A DNA stretch of 13,232 nucleotides from Patescibacteria group bacterium (GTDB lineage Bacteria > Patescibacteriota > Minisyncoccia > Portnoybacterales > UBA2143), in assembly GCA_018829245.1 (NCBI GenBank), contig JAHJUH010000003.1, forward strand, positions 1-13,232, in the 5' to 3' direction. Positions 7,275-13,232 of the stretch are shown piece by piece (positions within the stretch are counted from its first letter, which is position 1; each line of letters begins with the position of its first letter). A program made the position numbers and the translations under genes. The notes under the pieces were generated by a model. It was not told the origin of the DNA. It was given only the letters and a program-made list of their open reading frames with translations, and did not search any database.

Positions 7275-8042
7275 ATGTCTAAAACAAAAATAGGGGTTAT
7301 TGGCGGGAGCGGGCTTGATGATCCTAAAATTTTAAAAAATGTTAAAGAGGTTGAAGTAAAAACACCTTTTGGAAAACCTTCAAGTAAATTAATTACTGGT
7401 CAGATTAATAATCAGCAGGTGGTTGTTTTAGCTCGCCATGGCAAAAAACATGAAATTATGCCTACCAAGGTTCCTTTTCAGGCAAATATCTGGGCTTTAA
7501 AAGAAATTGGCTGTACTCATATTTTAGCTACCACAGCTTGCGGTTCTTTAAGAGAGAAAATTAAACCTCAAGAATTGGTTTTTTTAGATCAGTTTATTGA
7601 TTTTACCAAGCATCGTAATTTAACTTTTTATAAAGATAAAGTAGTTCATACTTCTATGGCTGATCCATTTTGTGAGAAATTGCGCCAATTATTAATTAAA
7701 ACAGCCAAGGATTTAAAAATTGCCCATCATCAAAAAGGAACTATAGTTACCATTGAAGGCCCTCGTTTTTCAACTCGGGCTGAAAGCCATATGTTTAGAT
7801 CTTTAGGTGCGGATGTAATTAATATGTCTACTGTGCCGGAAGTTATTTTAGCTCGTGAATTAGGACTTTGTTATGCTAGCTTAGCCATGGCTACTGATTA
7901 TGATTGCTGGCGAAAAGGAGAAGAAGATGTAACTTGGGAAATGATTTTATCAGTAATGAAGCAGAATGCAGATAATGTTAAAAAAATACTATTAAAAGCA
8001 ATTCCTAAAATAGATTTTTCAAAATGTTCTTATCAAGATTAG
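7275..8042 (+). CDS. mtnP: S-methyl-5'-thioadenosine phosphorylase
   Basis: MtnP splits methylthioadenosine with phosphate into adenine and methylthioribose-1-phosphate. The 255 residues show GVIGGSGLDD (7-16), RHGKKHEIMP (54-63), EGPRFSTRAES (161-171), MSTVPEV (184-190) and TDYDCW (207-212). The two Asp residues of TDYDCW favour adenine-type nucleosides and point to MTA phosphorylase over an inosine/guanosine phosphorylase. The gene follows apt by two bases, so the adenine released can be passed to Apt. A related purine nucleoside phosphorylase with broader substrate range is the alternative. No methionine-salvage genes for methylthioribose-1-phosphate are in the window. Confidence 0.92.
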   Translation: MSKTKIGVIGGSGLDDPKILKNVKEVEVKTPFGKPSSKLITGQINNQQVVVLARHGKKHEIMPTKVPFQANIWALKEIGCTHILATTACGSLREKIKPQELVFLDQFIDFTKHRNLTFYKDKVVHTSMADPFCEKLRQLLIKTAKDLKIAHHQKGTIVTIEGPRFSTRAESHMFRSLGADVINMSTVPEVILARELGLCYASLAMATDYDCWRKGEEDVTWEMILSVMKQNADNVKKILLKAIPKIDFSKCSYQD

Positions 8043-8048
8043 TTGCTA

Positions 8049-8078
8049 TTTACTAATAAAGCTGTTTTGTTGTAGAAT
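8049..8078 (+). promoter_or_regulatory. Predicted promoter of the FtsA-like gene, probably leaderless
   Basis: TTTACT (8049-8054, four of six consensus) and TAGAAT (8073-8078, five of six) are 18 bases apart, inside the 43-base gap after mtnP. The -10 box ends seven bases before the ATG at 8086, so transcription would begin at or next to the start codon. AAAGG touches the ATG and is too close to serve as a Shine-Dalgarno sequence, which supports a leaderless message. Confidence 0.5.
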
Positions 8079-8085
8079 ATAAAGG

Positions 8086-9399
8086 ATGGGGCAAGTATTA
8101 AATTTTTTTCAAAATCGCTTATTAACGCGAAAAAAAAGCAAATCTAAAAATGATTATTTGCTAGTTTTAGATATTGGAACAGAATTTGTTAAATCGTTAA
8201 TTTTTAAGATAGAAAAAGGTCTGTCTAATCAAGGTGTAGTTAAAAAACAGGGCGTGGTTGTTGGAATTGGCTATCAAAGACAATCTCCTGGCAACATGTT
8301 GGCTGGAGCAGTAGCTGATATTCAAGGAGTAACCCTTATTTGTCAGAAAGCTATTAAACAAGCTTCTCAAATGGCTAAAGTAAAGCCAACTAAAGCAATT
8401 ATGGGAGTAGCTGGCGAGTTTGTTAAAGGAGTAACTACTCATTATGTTTATCAAAGAAATGAACCAGAACAGGAAATTGATTTAGCAGAATTGCAAAATA
8501 TTATTCAGAAAATTCAATGGAAAGCTTTTAATCAGACACGAAGTCAATTAGCTTGGGAAACTTGCCGTCCAGAAATTGAGATTAAGCCAATTAACGCCCT
8601 ATTTACCGAAATTCGTATTGATGGATATCAAGTAACCAATCTAGTTGGTTTTCAAGGAAAAGAGATTTTTTTCGGTATTTTTAATGTTTATGCTCCTTTA
8701 GTTCATTTAAAGGCCTTAGAAAAAATTGCTTCAAAACTTGATTTAGAATTGCTTTCTATTGTAGCTGGATCATATGCTTTAACTAAATCATCCGGTTTTA
8801 ATCCTTCATCTGGAGCAATTTTTATTGATGTTGGAGGAGGAACAACTGATATTGCCTTAGTTCGCAATGGAAGAGTAGAAGGAATTAAGAGTTTTTCTTT
8901 GGCTGGCCAGACTTTTACAAAACGGCTTAGTCAGGTTTTAGGTCTAGAATTAGTTGAGGCTGAAGAGCTTAAGATAAGGTATACCCAGAAAGAACTTAGT
9001 AAAAATGTTCAGAGGAGAATAAAGGATATTTTTGAAAATGATATTCGCATTTGGCTTAGCGGAGTAGAACTAATTTTAGAAGAATTTGATCAAAATGAAT
9101 TTTTTCCTTCATTAGTTTTGCTTTGTGGAGGAGGCAGCTTATTACCCAATGTTAAAAATATTTTAAAAAGAGAAACTGTTCAGAAACAATGGATGGATAA
9201 ATTTTCTTTTAAAGAATCGCTTCAAATTAATTTTATTCAACCAAAACAGATTGATAATATAATTGATCATACAAATATTTTAAAAGGTCCAGGAATTATT
9301 ACTCCCTTAGCTTTAGCTGGTTTAGGCCTGGAAATAGCTACTGATGAAGAAAAGACCCTACCTCCTATTTTACGTAGAATAGTAAGGATAATGCGATAA
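8086..9399 (+). CDS. ftsA: FtsA/PilM-family actin-like ATPase
   Basis: This 437-residue protein has the bacterial actin fold of FtsA. Phosphate loop 1 is LDIGTEFVKS (28-37), the SHS2/1C insert spans about 85-200 with IMGVAGEFVKG, phosphate loop 2 is FIDVGGGTTDIAL (246-258) and the adenosine motif is LCGGGSLLPNV (346-356). The C-terminus, LPPILRRIVRIMR, is a basic amphipathic helix like the membrane-targeting tail of FtsA. FtsA tethers FtsZ to the membrane in cell division; PilM does a similar anchoring job in type IV pili and is the main alternative. No ftsZ is in the window. The N-terminal 20 residues are also basic and amphipathic. It is followed after 34 bases by a single-span membrane protein that may be its partner. 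The start was chosen for its fit to the promoter and the lack of a better ATG. Confidence 0.75.
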   Translation: MGQVLNFFQNRLLTRKKSKSKNDYLLVLDIGTEFVKSLIFKIEKGLSNQGVVKKQGVVVGIGYQRQSPGNMLAGAVADIQGVTLICQKAIKQASQMAKVKPTKAIMGVAGEFVKGVTTHYVYQRNEPEQEIDLAELQNIIQKIQWKAFNQTRSQLAWETCRPEIEIKPINALFTEIRIDGYQVTNLVGFQGKEIFFGIFNVYAPLVHLKALEKIASKLDLELLSIVAGSYALTKSSGFNPSSGAIFIDVGGGTTDIALVRNGRVEGIKSFSLAGQTFTKRLSQVLGLELVEAEELKIRYTQKELSKNVQRRIKDIFENDIRIWLSGVELILEEFDQNEFFPSLVLLCGGGSLLPNVKNILKRETVQKQWMDKFSFKESLQINFIQPKQIDNIIDHTNILKGPGIITPLALAGLGLEIATDEEKTLPPILRRIVRIMR

Positions 9400-9442
9400 A
9401 TTTTAATTTTAATGAATATTAAATTTTAATTTTATGAATATA
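9398..9442 (+). repeat. Near-perfect tandem repeat of a start-codon context
   Basis: AAATTTTAATTTTAATGAATAT (from 9398) is followed by AAATTTTAATTTTATGAATAT (from 9421), differing by one inserted A. The second copy carries the real ATG at 9434. The first carries an ATG at 9412 that reads only five codons before TAA and lies in another frame. It looks like a local slippage duplication, possibly with a minor effect on initiation. Confidence 0.7.
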
Positions 9443-11254
9443 TATTTAAAATCAGATGAAGAAATTATTTCAGTTATTGATAGGCTTATTCAAACTAAAG
9501 AAAAAGAAGTTAATTTAATTGTGCCATCAAGAGCTCAGATATGGCAAAGTTCTATTAATTTAAAATTACTTAAAAGAGAAGCTGATAATTTAGGAAAAGA
9601 TGTTACTTTGGTTGTTACAGATGATTTAGGAGCAGAAATGGCTCAAAGAATAGGTTTTGCAGTTAAAAAAGAAAAAGATTTGCCAGTAGAGTTGGTTAAA
9701 GAAGAAGAACCAATATTAGATGAAGTCCCGACGTTCATCAAAGATGAAGTCGAGAAAGAAACAGAAATGGAAATAGAACCAAAAGAAGAACAAAATGATA
9801 AGGATATGATTGAATTTTTAGTTGAAGAATTAAAACCAGATAAAGAATTGAATCAATCTTTTCCATTTTCTCAAGAAAAAAAGACATTAGTTTCTTCTAA
9901 GCCAAATAGTTTTAAAAGTCAAATGGCTGATATTGTTAATTTAGAATCTAAAATTAAGAAAAAAATAGTAAGTAAATTAGAAAATAAAAAACAAGAGTTT
10001 TTTAAAAAGCCAAAAGAACCAATTATTAAAGAAAGTTATTCAGATTCAATATTAAAAGAAAAAAGACCAGCATTTGATTCAGTTATTAAAAAACCTTTTT
10101 CTTTAAATTGGTCCAAGCTTTTAATTGCCTTTATAGTTTTGACTTTTGCAGTAGCTGGCTTGGTTGGTTTTTTAGTTTTGCCTACTACAGAAATAATAAT
10201 TACTCCTAAAACTGAAAAGGTAAGTTTTGATTTATCAGTAGTTGGTTCTAAAGAAATTTCTCAAATTAATGAAGAATTAAATGAAATTCCTCTTCAAGAA
10301 ATTGAAGCAACCAAAACAAAAAGCAGAGAATTTAATGCTACTGGTGAAAAAGAAATAAGCGAGAAAGCACATGGAACAATTGTTATTTACAATGAATACA
10401 GTTCTGACCCTCAAACATTAGTGGCTACAACTCGCTTTCAGTCGCCTAATGGAAAGATTTTTAGAATATTTGAGAGTATTACTGTACCAGGGGCAAAAAT
10501 AGAAGAAGGAAAGATTGTTCCAAATAGCATTGAAGTAGAAGTAATAGCTGATCAGTCAGGCGAGGAATATAATATTGAACCAACTGATTTTACTATTCCT
10601 GGATTTAAGGGAACTCCTAAATATGCTGGGTTTTATGGAAGATCTAAATCTTCAATGAAAGATGGATATATAGGGAAAGTTAAGATAGTTACTGATAAAG
10701 ATATTAAAAAAGCAGAAGAAGTTTTAATTAAAGAAGTTAAAGAAGAAATTAATAAGACTTTTCAAGAACAGATCCCAACTGAATTAAAGATAATTGACAA
10801 TAGCATTAAAGAGGATACAGTAACTATTTTAACAGCTAAAGAAGGAGATAGGATGGATAAATTTACTGTAGAGATAGAAGGAACTATCAGCGCTTTGCTT
10901 TTTAAAGAAGAAGATTTAAAAAAATTAGTTGATTTGAATGTTGTATCTATGATTTCTGAAAATAAGGTTCCTCTTTCTGAAACGCAACAAATTAAATGGA
11001 TTGATCCAGTTATAGATTCATCAAGAGAAAAGGTTTCTTTTTCTTTGTATGCTGAAGAAAAAGTTGCTTGGAAGATAGATGAACAAGCTTTAAAAGAAAA
11101 TTTAATTGATCAAAGCGAAACAGAAGTAAGAAGTTATTTAGCTAGTCAGCCGGAAATCGAAAAAGCTAAAGTAAGTTTCTGGCCGTTTTGGGTTAAAAAA
11201 ATACCAAATCAAATAGAGAAAATAGAAATAATTATTGATTTTGAATCTCTATAA
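9434..11254 (+). CDS. Single-span envelope protein with baseplate-J-like segment
   Basis: This 606-residue protein has an N-terminal cytoplasmic domain (about 1-78) with alternating strands and helices, including EVNLIVPSRAQIW and DVTLVVTDDLGAEMAQR, reminiscent of a small Rossmann-like fold. A long charged, low-complexity linker (about 80-225) follows. One transmembrane segment lies at about 228-249. The rest is predicted to be outside, with TTEIIITPKTE just after the membrane and a segment near 312-392 (GTIVIYNEYSSDPQTLVATT onward) that resembles the baseplate J/gp47 pattern. Proteins of this layout are common in Patescibacteria and are often labelled baseplate J, but nothing phage-like surrounds it. 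Position after the FtsA-like gene suggests an envelope or division role. The true function is unknown. Confidence 0.75.
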   Translation: MNIYLKSDEEIISVIDRLIQTKEKEVNLIVPSRAQIWQSSINLKLLKREADNLGKDVTLVVTDDLGAEMAQRIGFAVKKEKDLPVELVKEEEPILDEVPTFIKDEVEKETEMEIEPKEEQNDKDMIEFLVEELKPDKELNQSFPFSQEKKTLVSSKPNSFKSQMADIVNLESKIKKKIVSKLENKKQEFFKKPKEPIIKESYSDSILKEKRPAFDSVIKKPFSLNWSKLLIAFIVLTFAVAGLVGFLVLPTTEIIITPKTEKVSFDLSVVGSKEISQINEELNEIPLQEIEATKTKSREFNATGEKEISEKAHGTIVIYNEYSSDPQTLVATTRFQSPNGKIFRIFESITVPGAKIEEGKIVPNSIEVEVIADQSGEEYNIEPTDFTIPGFKGTPKYAGFYGRSKSSMKDGYIGKVKIVTDKDIKKAEEVLIKEVKEEINKTFQEQIPTELKIIDNSIKEDTVTILTAKEGDRMDKFTVEIEGTISALLFKEEDLKKLVDLNVVSMISENKVPLSETQQIKWIDPVIDSSREKVSFSLYAEEKVAWKIDEQALKENLIDQSETEVRSYLASQPEIEKAKVSFWPFWVKKIPNQIEKIEIIIDFESL

Positions 11255-11264
11255 TTTATTTAGT

Positions 11265-11270
11265 GTTGAC
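11265..11270 (+). repeat. Left flanking direct repeat GTTGAC
   Basis: GTTGAC occurs here and again at 11349-11354, exactly flanking the 78-bp palindromic element. Bases on either side differ between the copies, so the match stops at six. The right copy forms the -35 box of the infA promoter. This fits a target-site duplication. Confidence 0.6.
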
Positions 11271-11348
11271 CCCGTAGTGAAAATTTGACTTATAAATTTA
11301 TAATCTAATTTTTCTTTCAGAAAAATTATGTCAAATTTCTACTACAGG
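11271..11348. repeat. Third copy of the palindromic (MITE-like) element
   Basis: The left end CCCGTAGTGAAAATTTGAC pairs with the right end GTCAAATTTCTACTACAGG at 16 of 19 positions. Inside, TAATTTTTCT-TTC-AGAAAAATTA forms a perfect hairpin with a three-base loop. The element lies between the envelope-protein gene and infA, flanked by GTTGAC direct repeats. Its end motifs match the copies at 3298-3520 and 3422-3500, in the same orientation relative to the downstream gene. It contains no coding sequence. Confidence 0.75.
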
Positions 11349-11349
11349 G

Positions 11350-11378
11350 TTGACTAATTTCTATTTCTCGTTTAATAT
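11350..11378 (+). promoter_or_regulatory. Predicted promoter of the infA-rpsD operon, probably leaderless
   Basis: TTGACT (11350-11355, five of six consensus) and TAATAT (11373-11378, four of six) are 17 bases apart. The -10 box ends six bases before the GTG at 11385, so transcription should begin at the start codon itself. The -35 box lies in the right-hand GTTGAC of the direct repeat that flanks the palindromic element, so an element insertion here would have kept the promoter intact. Confidence 0.65.
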
Positions 11379-11384
11379 ATCAAA

Positions 11385-11606
11385 GTGACTAAATCTGACG
11401 AAAAAAACATTCAAGAAGGAATTATTATTGAAAGCTTGCCTAGTCTTACTTTTAAAGTTAAATTAAGTGATGAGCGAGAGATTTTAGCTCGTCTTTCAGG
11501 TAAGATGCGGATACATCGTATTCGTGTATTAGTAGGAGATCAAGTCAAAGTAGAAATGAGTCCGTATGACGAGACTAAAGGAAGAATTATTTATCGGGGC
11601 AAATAA
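11385..11606 (+). CDS. infA: Translation initiation factor IF-1
   Basis: IF-1 binds the A site of the small ribosomal subunit during initiation. The 73 residues cover a full OB fold, with the conserved LSGKMRIHRIRVLVGDQV stretch (38-55) and the ending SPYDETKGRIIYR, normal length and composition for the family. The start is GTG; there is no Shine-Dalgarno sequence, and the promoter position predicts a leaderless message beginning at this GTG. No in-frame ATG would give a better N-terminus. It heads the ribosomal-protein block, as is common next to rpmJ and rpsM. Confidence 0.95.
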   Translation: MTKSDEKNIQEGIIIESLPSLTFKVKLSDEREILARLSGKMRIHRIRVLVGDQVKVEMSPYDETKGRIIYRGK

Positions 11607-11618
11607 AGATTTTTTTTT

Positions 11619-11650
11619 AAAAAATCCAAGCCATAAGTGCGGGATTTTTT
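11619..11650 (+). terminator. Hairpin between infA and rpmJ, possible attenuator or terminator
   Basis: AAAAAATCC and GGATTTTTT pair over nine bases around a 14-base loop that includes GCCATAAGTGC. It starts 12 bases after the infA stop and ends 24 bases before rpmJ, in the longest gap of the ribosomal block. A T run also lies on its 5' side, so it could act in either direction. It may lower expression of the ribosomal proteins relative to IF-1 or be an RNA-processing site. Confidence 0.5.
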
Positions 11651-11674
11651 GAATAGAAAACTTTATTTATTTTC

Positions 11675-11791
11675 ATGAAAGTTTGCACTTCTGTTAAGAA
11701 AATTTGTGATAGTTGTAAAATTGTCCGACGCAAAGGTCGGGTTTATGTCATTTGTAAAAAAAATTCTAAACATAAGCAAAGACAAGGATAA
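11675..11791 (+). CDS. rpmJ: Ribosomal protein L36 (bL36), zinc-binding form
   Basis: This 38-codon gene encodes a full-length bL36 of the large ribosomal subunit, beginning MKVCTSVKKICDSCKIVRR and ending KHKQRQG. The zinc ligands C11, C14, C27 and H33 are all present, so this is the C+ form. The N-terminal C4 replaces the usual Arg and is not a ligand. The ATG at 11675 has no Shine-Dalgarno sequence. The gene ends six bases before rpsM, so they are surely co-transcribed. Confidence 0.96.
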   Translation: MKVCTSVKKICDSCKIVRRKGRVYVICKKNSKHKQRQG

Positions 11792-11797
11792 ATTAAT

Positions 11798-12187
11798 ATG
11801 GCTCGTATAGCAGGAGTTAATATTCCAGAAAACAAAAGAATAGAAATTGCTTTAACCTATATATATGGCATAGGGCTTTCTTTGAGCAAGCGTATCTTAA
11901 CTAAAACTAAGATTAATCCAGATACTCGGACAAATAAGTTATCTAATAAAGAGCTTAATCTTTTGCGTGATGTTGTTGAAAAAGAACATAGAATTGAAGG
12001 AGAATTAAGACAGGAAAAAATGATGAATATCAAACGATTAAAAGATATTGGATGTTATCGAGGAAATCGCCATATTAAAAGATTGCCAGTTCGAGGACAG
12101 CGAACTAAAACAAATACTCGAACAATTCGAGGTAATGTTCGTCAGACCATGGGAAGTGGTAGAAAAAAATCAGCAGATAAAACATAA
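11798..12187 (+). CDS. rpsM: Ribosomal protein S13 (uS13)
   Basis: uS13 sits in the head of the small subunit and contacts the P-site tRNA and the large subunit. The 129 residues start with MARIAGVNIPENKRIEIALT, carry the YGIG motif near 23-26 of the helix-two-turn-helix region, and end with RGQRTKTNTRTIRG followed by a basic tail that reaches toward the tRNA. Length is near the bacterial norm. AAGGA at 11784-11788, nine bases before the ATG, is the only plausible Shine-Dalgarno sequence in the window, but it also lies in rpmJ coding sequence and may be chance. Confidence 0.97.
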   Translation: MARIAGVNIPENKRIEIALTYIYGIGLSLSKRILTKTKINPDTRTNKLSNKELNLLRDVVEKEHRIEGELRQEKMMNIKRLKDIGCYRGNRHIKRLPVRGQRTKTNTRTIRGNVRQTMGSGRKKSADKT

Positions 12188-12206
12188 TTAATTAATATTA
12201 ATTAAT
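12187..12206. repeat. 20-bp A/T palindrome between rpsM and rpsK
   Basis: ATTAATTAATATTAATTAAT is a perfect palindrome that runs from the last base of the rpsM stop to the first two bases of the rpsK ATG. Its RNA hairpin would be weak. It may only reflect the A/T-rich context favoured before start codons here. Confidence 0.6.
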
Positions 12207-12678
12207 GGGTAAAAAAAGAATTATTAAAAAAACTGAAGAAGAGCTTTTAAAAGAAACAGAAAAAGCTGAAGCAGCTGAAAAAAAAGCAGCTAAAGGAACT
12301 CAGTCAAAAAAGAAAAAAACCAAATTCGGTAATCTTAATTGTATTAATATTTACATTCAATCAACATACAATAATACCATTATTACCTTAACAGATCTTC
12401 AAGGAAATGTTGTTGCTTGGTCTAGCGCTGGTTCAATTGGTTTTAAAGGGCCAAAAAAAGCCACTCCTTTTGCTGCTACCAAAGTAGTAGAAACTTTAAT
12501 TGAAAAAGTAAGGAATTTAGGCGTTAGAGAAGCATTTGTCTTTGTTAGGGGAATAGGTAGTGGTCGTGAATCAGCTATTCGAGCTTTAGCTAACTATGGT
12601 TTGGAAATTAATGGTATTAAGGATATTACGCCTGTGCCTCATAATGGTTGTAGGCCTAAAAAATCAAGAAGAGTATAA
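12205..12678 (+). CDS. rpsK: Ribosomal protein S11 (uS11) with charged N-terminal extension
   Basis: uS11 lies on the small-subunit platform near the mRNA exit. The core from about residue 42 is typical, with STYNNTIITLTDLQGNVVAW, SAGSIGFKGPKKATPFAA, RGIGSGRESAIRAL and the ending TPVPHNGCRPKKSRRV. At 157 residues it is about 28 longer than the E. coli protein (129). The extra length is an N-terminal Lys/Glu/Ala-rich stretch (about 1-40). No later in-frame ATG lies near the usual start, so the extension appears real. The gap from rpsM is 17 bases and no Shine-Dalgarno sequence precedes the ATG. Confidence 0.96.
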   Translation: MGKKRIIKKTEEELLKETEKAEAAEKKAAKGTQSKKKKTKFGNLNCINIYIQSTYNNTIITLTDLQGNVVAWSSAGSIGFKGPKKATPFAATKVVETLIEKVRNLGVREAFVFVRGIGSGRESAIRALANYGLEINGIKDITPVPHNGCRPKKSRRV

Positions 12679-12681
12679 ATT

Positions 12682-13232
12682 ATGACAGATTTAAAGTGTA
12701 AAAAATGTAGAAGAGCAGGAGAAAAACTCTTTCTTAAAGGAGAGCGTTGTTTTAGTCAAAAATGCGCTATGATTAGAAAGCCATATCCTCCTGGAATTCA
12801 TGGAAAAACCCGTAGAAGAAGAATTTCAGAATATGGATTGCAATTAGTTGAAAAACAAAAGATTAGATATGCTTATGGAGTTTCTGAAAAGCAATTTAAA
12901 GGATATTTCAAAAAAATTGTCAGACAAAAAGGAAATAAGGAAGATTTCTTAGCTCAGCAATTGGAAAGCCGTTTAGATAATATTGTTTTTCGCTTAGGTT
13001 GGGCTAAGTCGCGAAAATTAGCTAGGCAAATAGTTAATCATGGCCATATTTTGGTCAATAATCGAAAAGTGGATATCCCTTCTTACCAAGTTAAAAAAAT
13101 AGATGTTATTAAAATTAGAGAAAGAAGTAAAAAATCAGATCTTTTTAATAATTTAAAAACAACTTTAAAGAAATATGAAGCTCCTAAATGGATTTCTTTA
13201 GATAAGCAAAAATTAGAAGGGGAAATAAAAAG
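12682..13232 (+). CDS. rpsD: Ribosomal protein S4 (uS4), 3' truncated by the window end
   Basis: uS4 starts small-subunit assembly by binding 16S rRNA. The frame is open from the ATG at 12682 to the end, giving 183 codons of an expected 200 or so. The N-terminus carries a zinc site, C6, C9, C23 and C28, as in the C+ form of Thermus. KPYPPGIHG (33-41) is the conserved early motif, and the S4 RNA-binding domain spans about 97-155, with SRLDNIVFRLGWAKSRKLAR and NHGHILVNNRKVDIPSY. It starts three bases after the rpsK stop. The usual next genes, rpoA and rplQ, would lie beyond the window. Confidence 0.96.
   Translation, partial: MTDLKCKKCRRAGEKLFLKGERCFSQKCAMIRKPYPPGIHGKTRRRRISEYGLQLVEKQKIRYAYGVSEKQFKGYFKKIVRQKGNKEDFLAQQLESRLDNIVFRLGWAKSRKLARQIVNHGHILVNNRKVDIPSYQVKKIDVIKIRERSKKSDLFNNLKTTLKKYEAPKWISLDKQKLEGEIK

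Noticed and set aside
9434..11254. Prophage or phage-tail remnant because of the baseplate-J-like segment
   Set aside because: The protein has a cytoplasmic domain and a membrane span, its neighbours are an FtsA-like gene and the ribosomal operon, and no other phage gene is present.
3422..11348. Resemblance of the repeat ends (AATTTCTACT) to Cas12a CRISPR direct repeats
   Set aside because: The copies come as inverted pairs, not as regularly spaced direct repeats, there are no spacers, the 3' half of the Cas12a repeat is absent, and no cas gene is in the window.

Overview
The window looks like an AT-rich, tightly packed piece of a Candidate Phyla Radiation (Patescibacteria, probably Parcubacteria-like) chromosome. 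Pointers are a very short alanyl-tRNA synthetase, a VirD4-like ATPase with a C-terminal CxxC/CxxC zinc ribbon followed by a charged tail, a membrane protein with a baseplate-J-like segment beside an FtsA-type actin homologue, and starts that almost all lack a Shine-Dalgarno sequence. All convincing genes lie on the + strand. TGA ends the gene at 2620-3234, so UGA is an ordinary stop and the Gracilibacteria/SR1 recoding is not in use. The phylum assignment is inference from gene content.

Layout. (1) 1-1875: the tail of an unidentified gene, then a VirD4/TraG-like ATPase with a zinc-ribbon tail. (2) 1881-3290: an accessory insert with a perfect 62-bp palindrome, a strong promoter, and a two-gene AbiE-like toxin-antitoxin pair (winged-helix protein plus nucleotidyltransferase), closed by a small hairpin. 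(3) 3298-3520: two nested palindromic elements sitting exactly at the start of a second, paralogous VirD4-like ATPase. (4) 3521-8042: that ATPase, a minimal alaS, apt and mtnP, with gaps of 2-8 bases and so probably one operon. (5) 8049-11254: a predicted leaderless promoter, an FtsA-like gene, and a large single-span envelope protein. (6) 11265-13232: a third copy of the palindromic element at the -35 box of a predicted leaderless infA promoter, then infA, rpmJ, rpsM, rpsK and the start of rpsD (the alpha-operon order).

How the parts work together. The two ATPases share Walker A and B motifs and overall layout; they may power DNA or protein movement across the envelope, perhaps with the membrane protein whose tail opens the window. 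MtnP releases adenine from methylthioadenosine and Apt turns adenine into AMP, a complete two-step salvage route. The FtsA-like protein and its neighbour are candidates for cell-envelope or division work. The last block supplies translation initiation factor IF-1 and ribosomal proteins.

The most unusual signal is the small palindromic element family (three copies: 3298-3520, 3422-3500, 11271-11348). Each copy has a left end with CGTAG and a right end with CTACAGGG, an inner A/T hairpin, and flanking direct repeats. At 3298 the repeat duplicates a start codon (TATGCCC); at 11271 it duplicates a -35 box (GTTGAC). Both host genes therefore appear to have kept a working signal after insertion.
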